From Ruminococcus sp. (GTDB lineage: Bacteria > Bacillota > Clostridia > Oscillospirales > Acutalibacteraceae): DNA of 64,000 bases. The number at the start of each line of letters is the position of its first letter. Positions within the stretch are counted from its first letter, which is position 1. Shown here piece by piece: positions 8,949-17,415 of this stretch. The notes beneath the pieces were generated by a model, which saw only the letters and a list, made by a program, of their open reading frames with translations, did no database searches and was not told the DNA's origin. The stretch covers positions 1-64,000 of the forward strand of contig JAFTHZ010000007.1 in assembly GCA_017457155.1 (NCBI GenBank), read 5' to 3'. Made by a program: the position numbers and the translations under genes.

Positions 8949-9872
8949 TCAGAGAATTCCTGCGATGGATTTCTGTATGGCGGTGGCGTCCTTCACATTG
9001 ACTCTCTTGTCAAGGTTGAAGTCTGCCGCGGCAAGGGGCATCTCCTCCAAAGTGATGATAGAGGCGGCGTGCTTCTGGATGGAGGTGGCGTCCTTTATGT
9101 TCACAGTCCAGTCAATGTTCACATCTCCGCACCCGTCAAAAATACTGAACGGGATATTTTTTTCTTTTGCGAAAGCCTCGGTGTACGAGCCGTCAAATCC
9201 GAAGATTTCCAGCTGATTACAGCCTGTGAAGGCGTCATCGCTGATGGACTCTGTGGTTGAGGGGATGAGGATTCTCTGCAGAGAGGTGCAGTCAGCAAAA
9301 GCCTCGGTGCCGATTCCTCTGAGATTTTGGGGGAGGATGATGCTCTCGAGTCCTGTGCAGGAGTAGAACACCCAGTCCTGAAGCAGGGTGAGGTCGGCAG
9401 GCAGGGCGATTTCTGTCAGGCTGCTGCAGCCGTAGAAGGCGCCGATCTCTATGGTTGTGATGGTGGAAGGCAGGTTTATCTCCTCAAGGGACTCGCAACC
9501 GAAGAAAGCCACGTAGTCGATGGACTCGATGGTATCGGGAAGAGAGACAGAGCGAAGTGAGGAGCATCCGCTGAACATACCCTCGCTCAGATAGTCAATG
9601 GTGGCGGGAATTGTGACCGAGAGAATGCTTTCGCAACCTGAGAAAGCATAGGAGCCTATCTGTGTCACGGGGTACTCATCGATGGTGGCGGGGATGGTCA
9701 GGTCTTGGGCATTGCCTGTGTACTCGGTGATGATGGCCTCTCCGTTCTTTACCTCATATACAAAGCCCTCCTCTGAGCTTTCGCTCTGTGCATAAACGCT
9801 TGGTACGGCACACAGCATAAAAGCCACAGCTGTCATAAGGGTCGTAAGTCTTAACCAGGTTTTTCGGAGCAT
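8949..9872 (-). CDS. Secreted BspA-like leucine-rich repeat protein with C-terminal dockerin
   Basis: This protein of 307 residues starts with a signal peptide (MLRKTWLRLTTLMTAVAFML, cleavage after VYA). About six BspA-type leucine-rich repeats (LRR_5, pattern I.IGAFYGCSSL..I.LP) follow at residues 45-235. A type I dockerin ends it, with two calcium loops around NIKDATSIQK and NVKDATAIQK. I chose the ATG at 9872 over the one at 9887 because GGGAGGA lies 6 bases before it. The dockerin predicts attachment to a cohesin-bearing scaffold, and the repeats suggest binding of protein or polysaccharide. The ligand is unknown. Confidence 0.88.
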   Translation of the reverse strand: MLRKTWLRLTTLMTAVAFMLCAVPSVYAQSESSEEGFVYEVKNGEAIITEYTGNAQDLTIPATIDEYPVTQIGSYAFSGCESILSVTIPATIDYLSEGMFSGCSSLRSVSLPDTIESIDYVAFFGCESLEEINLPSTITTIEIGAFYGCSSLTEIALPADLTLLQDWVFYSCTGLESIILPQNLRGIGTEAFADCTSLQRILIPSTTESISDDAFTGCNQLEIFGFDGSYTEAFAKEKNIPFSIFDGCGDVNIDWTVNIKDATSIQKHAASIITLEEMPLAAADFNLDKRVNVKDATAIQKSIAGIL

Positions 9873-9911
9873 TGTGATTCCTCCCATAGTGATGTTTATT
9901 CGTCTTCTAAA

Positions 9912-9940
9912 AATATACCATTATCCCGCACCCTCGTCAA
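9912..9940 (-). promoter_or_regulatory. Promoter of the LRR-dockerin gene
   Basis: TTGACG and TATATT are 17 bases apart on the minus strand, about 40 bases upstream of the start codon. Confidence 0.7.
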
Positions 9941-9950
9941 GGGAATGAAA

Positions 9951-9989
9951 AAGAAGCTGTGACTTTTATGCCACAGCCTCTTTCTTTGT
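9951..9989. other. Hairpin between the DUF1846 and LRR-dockerin genes
   Basis: GCTGTG pairs with CACAGC around 9955-9977, flanked by A/G- and T/C-rich sides. TCTTTTTC follows on the minus strand, so it may be a second terminator behind the DUF1846 gene. Confidence 0.4.
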
Positions 9990-10046
9990 TTCAGATGGTT
10001 ATTGTTTTACAGGAATTCTGCGCCTGAAAAGTCAATATCCCTGCAA

Positions 10047-10080
10047 AACAAAAACCACCGACGAGAAGACTCATCGGTGG
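10047..10080 (-). terminator. Terminator of the DUF1846 gene
   Basis: CCACCGA (10055-10061 on plus) pairs with TCGGTGG (10074-10080). On the minus strand TTTTTGTTTTG follows. Confidence 0.85.
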
Positions 10081-10099
10081 CGGATGGTGTTTGTGAAAA

Positions 10100-11584
10100 T
10101 CAGAGGTGATACAGCTTTTTTGTCTGGTATCTGGGCTCGCAGGTCAGGTTGATGCCAAGCTTCTTGAACATCTTTTCGTCGGTGCTTGCCAGGATAACGG
10201 TGGCGTGTGCCTCACAGCCCTTCAGCTTGTGAAGCTGATCCAGAGCCTTCTGAGCAAGCTCATCGGTGGCGGCACAGATGGACAGCGCCAGCAGCACCTC
10301 GTCAATATGGAGACGGGGGTTGCGGTTGCCCAGATGTCCAACCTTCAGCTTCTGGATAGGCTCGATGATTGTGGGGGAGATCAGGTGGATCTCGTCGTCA
10401 AGTCCTCCGAGATATTTGAGTGCATTGAGGATCGCCGCAGAGGATGCACCAAGCAGGTCAGAGGTCTTGCCTGTGATGACGGTGCCGTCGGGCATCTCGA
10501 TAGCTGCGGCAGGCTCCCCTGTCTGCTCTGCCTTGTTCAGGGCGGCACAGATAACGGGACGGTCCTCTGCGCTGAGGCCTGCCTGCTTCATAAGCAGCTC
10601 CAGCTTCAGGGTCACGTCCTTCTCAACGTTGCCCTGTCTGAGACCGCACATTGCGGTGTAGTATCTGCGGATGATCTCCTGCTGGGCGGCGGCGCACACT
10701 GCCTCATCGTCAAAGATGCAGTGGCCTGCCATATTTACACCCATGTCTGTGGGAGATTTGTAGGGGGATTTGCCGAGAATCTCCTCGAACATTGCGCTCA
10801 GCACAGGGAAAATCTCAACATCGCGGTTATAGTTGACGGAGGTCTCTCCGTAAGCCTCAAAGTGATAGGGGTCAATCATATTGACATCGTTAAGGTCAGC
10901 GGTGGCCGCCTCGTATGCCATGTTGACAGGATGTTTCAGGGGCAGGTTCCAGATGGGGAAGGTCTCAAACTTTGCGTATCCTGCCTTGATTCCTCTCAGG
11001 TGATCGTGGTACAACTGGCTGAGGCAGGTTGCCATCTTGCCTGAACCGGGACCTGGAGCGGTGATGATTACAAGCTCCTTCTCGGTTTCAATGTACTCGT
11101 TCTTTCCCAGTCCCTCGTCGCTGACAATAAGGTTAACGTCAGCAGGATATCCTGGGATGGGATAGTGGCGGTAGACCTTGACTCCCAGAGCCTCCAGACG
11201 CTTCTGGAATTTGTTGGCAGAGGGCTGGTTGGCATAGCAGGTCAGCACAACACTGCCTACATATAGTCCCACACCGCGGAACACATCGATAAGACGCAGG
11301 GTGTCAAGATCATAGGTGATACCCAGATCTCCGCGGACCTTGTTCTTCTCGATATCGCCTGCGTTGATGACGATAACGATCTCTGCCTTGTCCTTGAGCT
11401 GAATCAGCATCTGGAGTTTGCTGTCAGGCTCAAATCCCGGCAGAACTCTGGAGGCGTGGTTGTCGTCATAGAGCTTGCCGCCAAACTCAAGGTACAGCTT
11501 GCCGCCGAACTGGTCAATGCGCTCCTTGATGCGCTCGGATTGCATTCTGAGATATTTATTGTTGTCGAAGCCTTTTGCTGCCAT
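10100..11584 (-). CDS. DUF1846 family protein
   Basis: This 494-residue cytoplasmic protein matches the DUF1846 family over its full length, for example KGFDNNKYLRMQSERIKERI near the start and APGPGSGKMATCLSQLYHDH in the middle. Structures in the family suggest a nucleotide-binding protein, and its biochemical role is not established. I took the ATG at 11584 because GAGGAG precedes it and the five extra upstream residues have no ribosome site. It is monocistronic with its own promoter and terminator. Confidence 0.9.
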   Translation of the reverse strand: MAAKGFDNNKYLRMQSERIKERIDQFGGKLYLEFGGKLYDDNHASRVLPGFEPDSKLQMLIQLKDKAEIVIVINAGDIEKNKVRGDLGITYDLDTLRLIDVFRGVGLYVGSVVLTCYANQPSANKFQKRLEALGVKVYRHYPIPGYPADVNLIVSDEGLGKNEYIETEKELVIITAPGPGSGKMATCLSQLYHDHLRGIKAGYAKFETFPIWNLPLKHPVNMAYEAATADLNDVNMIDPYHFEAYGETSVNYNRDVEIFPVLSAMFEEILGKSPYKSPTDMGVNMAGHCIFDDEAVCAAAQQEIIRRYYTAMCGLRQGNVEKDVTLKLELLMKQAGLSAEDRPVICAALNKAEQTGEPAAAIEMPDGTVITGKTSDLLGASSAAILNALKYLGGLDDEIHLISPTIIEPIQKLKVGHLGNRNPRLHIDEVLLALSICAATDELAQKALDQLHKLKGCEAHATVILASTDEKMFKKLGINLTCEPRYQTKKLYHL

Positions 11585-11629
11585 AAATATGCTCCTCATA
11601 AGATGGTGTAGTAAAACAATCTACCCCTA

Positions 11630-11658
11630 ATTATACAACTATAAAATCTTCTTTTCAA
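11630..11658 (-). promoter_or_regulatory. Promoter of the DUF1846 gene
   Basis: TTGAAA and a perfect TATAAT are 17 bases apart on the minus strand, about 45 bases from the start codon. Confidence 0.8.
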
Positions 11659-11720
11659 GGATAATTTTACTCTTTCTGTCAGGAATATTATCAGGGATTA
11701 CGGAAGCGATTATGGAGATT

Positions 11721-12077
11721 TTATTTTTTGAATCCTGATTTGCCTATGAGTCCTGCGATAAATCCGAAGAACACGGCGGCGGTGATGCCTCCTGCGGCGG
11801 CGGTGAGCCCTCCTGTGAGGATACCGATGGCACCCTTGGAGTCCACAGCCTCCCGCACTCCCTGCACCATCAGATGGCCGAACCCCGGAAGGGGGACGGT
11901 GGCTCCTGCTCCCGCAAAGTCCGCAAAAGGCTGATACAGCCCCACCGCAGACAGCAACGCTCCCAGCACCACACAGCCTGTGAGGATTCTGGCAGGGGTG
12001 AGCTTTGTCAGGTCAATTAGTATCTGGGCAACTACACAGATAAGTCCTCCAACCCAGAAAGCATGCAGATATTCCAT
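11721..12077 (-). CDS. spoVAE: Stage V sporulation protein AE (SpoVAE)
   Basis: This 118-residue membrane protein has three or four hydrophobic segments and matches SpoVAE: FWVGGLICVVAQILIDLTKLTPARI at the start, continuing with LPGFGHLMVQGV and a Gly/Ala-rich end. SpoVA proteins form the channel for dipicolinic acid uptake into the spore. It normally sits with spoVAC and spoVAD, but here its neighbours are a DUF1846 gene and the rnf operon. Either the other spoVA genes lie elsewhere or this is a paralogue. I see no clear SigG promoter. Confidence 0.85.
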   Translation of the reverse strand: MEYLHAFWVGGLICVVAQILIDLTKLTPARILTGCVVLGALLSAVGLYQPFADFAGAGATVPLPGFGHLMVQGVREAVDSKGAIGILTGGLTAAAGGITAAVFFGFIAGLIGKSGFKK

Positions 12078-12123
12078 TATTTCGGTCCTTTCTTTGTTAA
12101 AAAATTAATTAAATACAAGACTA

Positions 12124-12152
12124 TTGAAAAAGCTCCATACTAATAGTATAAT
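12124..12152 (+). promoter_or_regulatory. Promoter of the rnf operon
   Basis: TTGAAA (12124-12129) and TATAAT (12147-12152) have the ideal 17-base spacing. A leader of about 75 bases leads to CAGGAGG before rnfC. Confidence 0.85.
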
Positions 12153-12233
12153 TATTATTATCTGTAAAATGAGATAGTATACACAGTTTTCGTGATGTAA
12201 ATTTAATCAACTTCTATTTGCAGGAGGTTCAGT

Positions 12234-13598
12234 ATGGATAGATCAAAAACCGCTTTCCCGAGGCGCCCCTTCTTCACTCCCGGTGGAGCCAAGGTTCCTC
12301 ACAGAAAGCACACCGCCTCGTCCGAGAGTGTTATCATGCCCTCGCCGGAAGAGGTAATCATCCTTATGCAGCAGCACATAGGTGCTCCCTGTAAGCCCTG
12401 TGTATCAGCAGGGGACAGGGTGTATGTAGGCACTGTGGTGGGAGATACGGACAACTACGTTTCGGCTCCTGTTCACTCAAGTGTCAGCGGCACCGTCAAA
12501 AAAATCGACAAGGTGACTCTGCCCTCGGGAGCAAAGAGTGACGCGGTGTTTATAGAGTCCGACGGACAGGACACCCCCGACCCTGACATAAAGCCTCCCA
12601 AGGCAGACACTCTGGAGGAGTTTCTCACAGCTGTGAGAGCAGCCGGTCTTGTGGGACTTGGCGGTGCAGGTTTCCCTGCTCATGTTAAGCTCAACGTCCC
12701 CAAGGACAAGGAGATAGACACCCTGATCATCAACTGTGCGGAGTGCGAGCCCTACATAACCGCCGACCACAGAGAGATGCTTGAGAACTCCTGGGCGGTG
12801 ATGTCAGGCATATATGCTGTGACAGAACTTCTGGGAATCGACAGGGTCATCATCGGCATTGAGGGCAACAAGCCCGACGCCATCAGGGTGATGAAAGAAA
12901 TAGCCGACAACGAGAAGTACGATCCCAAGGACAAGGTCCGTGTGCTGACTCTCAAGTCCTCCTACCCTCAGGGTGCTGAGAAGGTTCTCATCAAGGCGTG
13001 CACAGGCAGAGAGGTTCCTGCGGGTAAGCTCCCCGCTGATGCAGGTTGCATTGTGATGAACGTGGCCTCCGTTGCATTTATCAGCACCTACCTCAAGACG
13101 GGTATGCCCCTTGTGAAGAAGCGCCTGACCATCGACGGCAGCGCGGTGAAGAATCCTCAGAACGTGATCGTTCCCATCGGAACTCCCATAAGCAAGGTTA
13201 TGGAGTTCTGTGGAGGATACAAGGAGGAGCCCCGAAAGCTTCTTATGGGCGGACCTATGATGGGTCTGGCTCTCATAGATGACAGCCTCCCCGTTCTCAA
13301 GCAGAACAACGCCATCCTTGCATTCGGCGAGAAAGAGGCAAGGCTTGAGGATGAGAGCGCCTGTATCCGTTGTGGCAGATGCGTGAGCACCTGTCCCATG
13401 AGGCTTATGCCCACAAAGCTCTGTGAGGCAGTAAAGCTCAGAGATTTTGACAAAATGAAGAAATATCAGATAAACACCTGTATGGAGTGTGGCAGCTGTT
13501 CCTTTGCTTGTCCTGCAAAGAGACACATTGCCCAGACCATCAGACTGGGTAAAAATATGCTCAGACAGGAACAGAACAAGCAGAAAGGAGACAAGTGA
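12234..13598 (+). CDS. rnfC: Rnf electron transport complex subunit C
   Basis: RnfC (454 residues) is the cytoplasmic NADH/FMN-handling subunit of the ferredoxin:NAD+ oxidoreductase that pumps Na+ or H+. It has the Gly-rich flavin/NADH motif GLGGAGFPAHVK near residue 140 and two [4Fe-4S] motifs near the C-terminus, CIRCGRCVSTCP and CMECGSCSFACP. CAGGAGG precedes the ATG. It is the first of six consecutive genes, rnfC-D-G-E-A-B, the order usual in Clostridia. Only one base separates it from rnfD. Confidence 0.96.
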   Translation: MDRSKTAFPRRPFFTPGGAKVPHRKHTASSESVIMPSPEEVIILMQQHIGAPCKPCVSAGDRVYVGTVVGDTDNYVSAPVHSSVSGTVKKIDKVTLPSGAKSDAVFIESDGQDTPDPDIKPPKADTLEEFLTAVRAAGLVGLGGAGFPAHVKLNVPKDKEIDTLIINCAECEPYITADHREMLENSWAVMSGIYAVTELLGIDRVIIGIEGNKPDAIRVMKEIADNEKYDPKDKVRVLTLKSSYPQGAEKVLIKACTGREVPAGKLPADAGCIVMNVASVAFISTYLKTGMPLVKKRLTIDGSAVKNPQNVIVPIGTPISKVMEFCGGYKEEPRKLLMGGPMMGLALIDDSLPVLKQNNAILAFGEKEARLEDESACIRCGRCVSTCPMRLMPTKLCEAVKLRDFDKMKKYQINTCMECGSCSFACPAKRHIAQTIRLGKNMLRQEQNKQKGDK

Positions 13599-13599
13599 T

Positions 13600-14532
13600 A
13601 TGAATAAAATGTATGCCTCCTCATCTCCTCATATCAGGGCTACAGCCAGCACCCGAAAAATAATGCTGGATGTTATTATATCTTTGGTTCCTGCAGCTAT
13701 AGCTTCTGTTGTGTATTTTGGCTGGAGAGCACTTTCTCTGTGTGGAGTGTGTATACTCACCTGCGTCGTGACAGAGTACCTATGCCGTATTGTTATGAAG
13801 CGTGACCAGACTATCGGAGACCTGTCTGCGGTGGTTACGGGACTGCTTCTTGCGCTGAACCTTCCCTCAGGGCTCAATCCCCTGATTGCGGTGTTTGGCA
13901 GCGTTGTTGCCATATTGGTGGTCAAGCAGATGTTCGGCGGAATCGGCATGAACTTTGTCAACCCTGCTCTTGCTGCAAGAATCGTCCTTATGGTGTCGTT
14001 CCCCACAGCTATGACCACATGGACCAACACAGCCTTCCAATCCGTTGATGCTGTGTCAAGTGCTACCCCCATGGCCGCCCCTGCAGGCACATACTCCTAT
14101 CTGGATCTGCTCATAGGCAATCATGGTGGTTCTATGGGTGAGACCTGTGCCCTGGCACTTGTTCTGGGCGGCATCTACCTTGTTGTCAGAGGAGTCATCA
14201 AGCCCACCATCCCCGTTGTATACATCGGTGTGGTCGGTCTTTTGTCCTTTGTATTGGGTCAAGATCCCGTGGTTGCTGTGCTGTCGGGCGGACTTCTCAT
14301 CGGTGCTATATTCATGGCAACCGACTACACCACCTCCCCTGTTACTCCCTGGGGCAAGGTTATCTATGCCGCAGGCTGTGGTGTGCTGACAGTACTCATC
14401 AGAACCTACTCCAACAATCCCGAGGGTGTTTCCTTCTCTATCCTTATTATGAACATCCTCACTCCTCTCATTGAGAATATGACTGCTCCCAGACCTTTCG
14501 GCAGCAAGAAGAGCAAGGAGGGAGCAAAATGA
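13600..14532 (+). CDS. rnfD: Rnf complex subunit D
   Basis: RnfD has 310 residues and about nine membrane helices. It carries a covalently bound FMN on a threonine, and the sequence VSSATPM near residue 152 fits that flavinylation motif. The start at 13600 is supported by AAAGGAG and by the near-contact with the rnfC stop codon. A longer in-frame start inside rnfC is not supported. The stop overlaps rnfG by 4 bases, indicating translational coupling. Confidence 0.95.
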   Translation: MNKMYASSSPHIRATASTRKIMLDVIISLVPAAIASVVYFGWRALSLCGVCILTCVVTEYLCRIVMKRDQTIGDLSAVVTGLLLALNLPSGLNPLIAVFGSVVAILVVKQMFGGIGMNFVNPALAARIVLMVSFPTAMTTWTNTAFQSVDAVSSATPMAAPAGTYSYLDLLIGNHGGSMGETCALALVLGGIYLVVRGVIKPTIPVVYIGVVGLLSFVLGQDPVVAVLSGGLLIGAIFMATDYTTSPVTPWGKVIYAAGCGVLTVLIRTYSNNPEGVSFSILIMNILTPLIENMTAPRPFGSKKSKEGAK

Positions 14533-15098
14533 AAAAGCTAAGTTTCAAAGAAATATTTATTCCTACCATATCCTTGTTTATCATTTGCGTAGTGGTTGCC
14601 TTTTTGCTGGCAGGTACCAACGAGCTGACAAAGGCTCCTATAGCAAAAATTCAGGCAGAAACCTCTCAGGCCGCCATGAAGAGTGTGTGCCCTGAGGCAG
14701 AGAGCTTCGAGGCTATACAGGATGACCCTCAGGTCAATGCAGGCTATGATGCCTCAGGAAACCTTGTGGGCTACGCCATCCCCTCTGTATACAAAGGCTA
14801 CGGCGGCGATGTGGAGATTATGGTCGGCGTCGGTGTTTCGGGAGATGTGACGGGAGTAGAGATACTCTCTCATGAGGAGACCCCCGGACTTGGCGCAAAT
14901 TGTATAAAAGAAGATTTCAGGAATCAGTTCGTACAGTCGGATGTACAGAACGGATTCTCTGTTGTGAAGGACGGCACAGGCGGAGAAAATGGACACATAG
15001 ACGCCATGACAGGTGCCACCATTACATCCAATGCGGTGACTCAGGCTGTGAATCAGGCGCTGGATGTATATAACTCCTTGGAAGGAGGCGAGAATTGA
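14529..15098 (+). CDS. rnfG: Rnf complex subunit G
   Basis: RnfG (189 residues) is anchored by one N-terminal membrane helix, and its FMN-binding domain lies outside the cytoplasm. The covalent FMN site is the TGATITS motif near residue 161 (DAMTGATITSNAV). The GLGANC segment near residue 121 is also typical of the domain. It passes electrons between RnfC/RnfB and RnfD. The stop overlaps the start of rnfE by one base. Confidence 0.95.
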   Translation: MKKLSFKEIFIPTISLFIICVVVAFLLAGTNELTKAPIAKIQAETSQAAMKSVCPEAESFEAIQDDPQVNAGYDASGNLVGYAIPSVYKGYGGDVEIMVGVGVSGDVTGVEILSHEETPGLGANCIKEDFRNQFVQSDVQNGFSVVKDGTGGENGHIDAMTGATITSNAVTQAVNQALDVYNSLEGGEN

Positions 15099-15838
15099 TG
15101 GAAGCAGTTGCAAAGAAAAAGTATAATCCCGTTAAAGAAGTGACAAAGGGTATCATTAAGGAGAACCCTGTTCTTTGCCTTGTGCTGGGCACTTGCCCCA
15201 CTCTGGCTGTTACCACAGCGGCATCCAACGCCATCGGCATGGGTATTGCCGCCACCATCGTTCTCATCTGCTCCAATGCAGTAATCTCCCTGCTGAGGAA
15301 TGTTATTCCCGACAAGGTAAGAATCCCTGCCTATATTACCATCATCGCCACCTTTGTTACTCTGGTACAGATGGTGGTCAAGGCATACGCTCCCGCTATT
15401 GACAAGAGTCTGGGTATTTACCTGCCTCTTATTGTTGTAAACTGTATTATTCTCGGCAGAGCTGAGATGTATGCAAGCAAGAACCCCGTAGTCCCCTCCA
15501 TTCTGGACGGACTGGGCATGGGCATAGGCTTTACTGCTACCTTGCTTCTGATGGGTTCTATCCGAGAGATACTTGGCAACGGCACATGGTTCGGAATGGA
15601 CCTGCCCGGCCAGATTCAGATCATCATCTTCCTCCTGCCTCCCGGCGGATTCTTTGTGTTCGGAATGCTTATTGCTCTGGCATCAAAGCTCAGCGGCAAA
15701 AAGCCTCCCAAGGCCACAGGCTGTGCGGGCTGTCCTCTGAGCGGAAGTTGCTCTATGATGAAGGCAGAGGGCGGAGAGTCTGCGTGTGCAAACTGCACTG
15801 CAGACGACACTCCTGAGAAAGGAGGGGCCGAAGCATGA
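15098..15838 (+). CDS. rnfE: Rnf complex subunit E, with Cys-rich C-terminal tail
   Basis: RnfE (246 residues) is a polytopic subunit with about six helices, related to RnfA. The ATG at 15098 overlaps the rnfG stop and follows GGAGGCG at a suitable distance. After the last membrane helix there is a cytoplasmic-looking tail of about 45 residues with five cysteines (GCAGCPLSGSC and CANC). Such a tail could bind a metal or cluster, but that is only inferred. The stop overlaps rnfA. Confidence 0.94.
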   Translation: MEAVAKKKYNPVKEVTKGIIKENPVLCLVLGTCPTLAVTTAASNAIGMGIAATIVLICSNAVISLLRNVIPDKVRIPAYITIIATFVTLVQMVVKAYAPAIDKSLGIYLPLIVVNCIILGRAEMYASKNPVVPSILDGLGMGIGFTATLLLMGSIREILGNGTWFGMDLPGQIQIIIFLLPPGGFFVFGMLIALASKLSGKKPPKATGCAGCPLSGSCSMMKAEGGESACANCTADDTPEKGGAEA

Positions 15839-16443
15839 TTGAAGTAAAAGCACTGGTGGCAGTTTTCCTTGCGGCTATACTGACAGAGAACTATGTTTTG
15901 AATAAATTCCTCGGCATCTGTCCCTTCCTCGGTGTATCCAAAAAGGTGAACACTGCCCTGGGCATGAGCGCCGCCGTAACCTTTGTTATGGTTATTGCAA
16001 CTGCGGTTACATACCCCATATATATGAACCTGCTTTTGCCTACGGGACTTGACTATCTTCAGACAATAGTCTTTATCCTTGTTATCGCAGGACTTGTACA
16101 GCTTGTGGAGACGATCCTGAAGAAGTACATTCCCTCTCTGTACAACTCCCTTGGAATTTATCTGCCCCTTATCACCACCAACTGTGCGGTGCTGGGCGTT
16201 ACCATGCTTGTTATCGAGAAGAGCAGCGAGTCCTTCGGCTATGTGGAGGCACTTGTAAACTCCTTTGGTGCAGGTATAGGATTCTTGGTTGCTATGGTAA
16301 TGTTTGCGGGTGTCCGTCAGCGTCTTGAGAGCTGCGACATCCCCAAGTCCATTCAGGGTCTGCCCATTACTCTGGTTGCGGCTTCTCTGGTATCCCTGAG
16401 CTTTCTGGGATTCTCCGGACTGGTCGAGAATATGCTGGGCTGA
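15835..16443 (+). CDS. rnfA: Rnf complex subunit A
   Basis: RnfA has 202 residues and six predicted membrane helices. It contains the characteristic ENYVLNKFLGICPFLGVSK near residue 20 and LITTNCAVLGV near residue 116. In known structures RnfA and RnfE together bind an Fe-S cluster inside the membrane through such cysteines. It overlaps rnfE by four bases and is followed 12 bases later by rnfB. Confidence 0.96.
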   Translation: MIEVKALVAVFLAAILTENYVLNKFLGICPFLGVSKKVNTALGMSAAVTFVMVIATAVTYPIYMNLLLPTGLDYLQTIVFILVIAGLVQLVETILKKYIPSLYNSLGIYLPLITTNCAVLGVTMLVIEKSSESFGYVEALVNSFGAGIGFLVAMVMFAGVRQRLESCDIPKSIQGLPITLVAASLVSLSFLGFSGLVENMLG

Positions 16444-16455
16444 GGAGGTACAGAT

Positions 16456-17268
16456 ATGGATTTTAGTATGATATTACCTGCTGTGCTTATTGTTTCCGGC
16501 ATAGGATTGATTATAGGCCTTGTGCTTGCTATTGCGTCAGCTGTGATGGCGGTGCCCACTGATGAGGTGGTTGAGGCGATTACAGAGGCTTTGCCCGGTG
16601 CCAACTGCGGTGCCTGCGGATACTCAGGATGTGCAGGCTATGCCAAAGCCCTCAAGGAGGGCAAGGCAAAGCTGGGAGTCTGTTCTCCCGGCGGAGACGA
16701 GGCAGTTATGGCTATCTCAGAGATACTTGGTGTGGAGGCAACTTCTGTATGCCGTACGGTTGCCCTTGTGCATTGTATGGGCAGCTGTGACAACACCGAC
16801 ACCAGAATGGACTATCAGGGCATCAGCTCCTGTGCGGCGGCTGCGGCTCTCCACGGAGGAAATTCCTCTTGCAGCTTCGGATGCCTTGGACTTGGCGATT
16901 GCGAGAAGGTGTGTCCCTACGGCGCAATAACTGTCTGCAACGGAGTTGCCCGTGTAGATTCTTCTCTGTGTAAGGGTTGCTCTCTGTGTATAGCATCCTG
17001 TCCCAAGCACATCATCTCTCTGACCACAGATGTCAGACAAGGTGTGGTGCGTTGCTCCAATACCGACAAGGGTGCTCAGGCTCGCAAGGTCTGCAAGGTA
17101 GCCTGCATCGGATGCAAACGCTGCGAGAAGGTGTGTGAGGCCGGTGCCATCACCGTCACAAACTTCAAGGCCGTGGTTGACGGTGCTAAGTGCAACGGCT
17201 GCGGCGCGTGTGTGGAGGCCTGTACTCAGGGATGCGTTACAATGTACCTGCCGGTGACAGAAAAATAA
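16456..17268 (+). CDS. rnfB: Rnf complex subunit B
   Basis: RnfB (270 residues) is the ferredoxin-accepting subunit. One N-terminal membrane helix is followed by the cluster motif NCGACGYSGCAGYA near residue 49. Several ferredoxin-type CxxCxxCxxxC sets come next (CKGCSLCIASCP, CIGCKRCEKVC, CNGCGACVEAC), plus a variant set CSFGCLGLGDCEKVCP. GAGGAGG precedes the start. It is the last gene of the operon. Confidence 0.95.
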   Translation: MDFSMILPAVLIVSGIGLIIGLVLAIASAVMAVPTDEVVEAITEALPGANCGACGYSGCAGYAKALKEGKAKLGVCSPGGDEAVMAISEILGVEATSVCRTVALVHCMGSCDNTDTRMDYQGISSCAAAAALHGGNSSCSFGCLGLGDCEKVCPYGAITVCNGVARVDSSLCKGCSLCIASCPKHIISLTTDVRQGVVRCSNTDKGAQARKVCKVACIGCKRCEKVCEAGAITVTNFKAVVDGAKCNGCGACVEACTQGCVTMYLPVTEK

Positions 17269-17305
17269 ATCGGAAGAAAATGTGTTAATATTATGAATTT
17301 GTGTG

Positions 17306-17353
17306 ACAACATGGTGATTTTTACCTTTTTTACTGGTAAGAGATGTTGTTTTG
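17306..17353 (+). terminator. Possible terminator of the rnf operon
   Basis: Nested inverted repeats, ACAACAT/ATGTTGT (17306-17349) around TTACC/GGTAA (17321-17339), are followed by TTTTG. The T-run is short, so termination may be partial. A TATAAT at 17357-17362 may serve the next operon, but its -35 is poor. Confidence 0.45.
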
Positions 17354-17415
17354 CAGTATAATTACGCTTGTATTGTCTGCGAATTGCGGACGACTGAATA
17401 AGGAGTGAAATAAAA

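Noticed and set aside
12804..13526. Long open frame on the minus strand inside rnfC
   Set aside because: It is antisense to a clearly conserved gene, has no ribosome site and its product resembles nothing I know. Similar long antisense frames occur opposite dnaK, pnp, valS and trpS because of codon bias.
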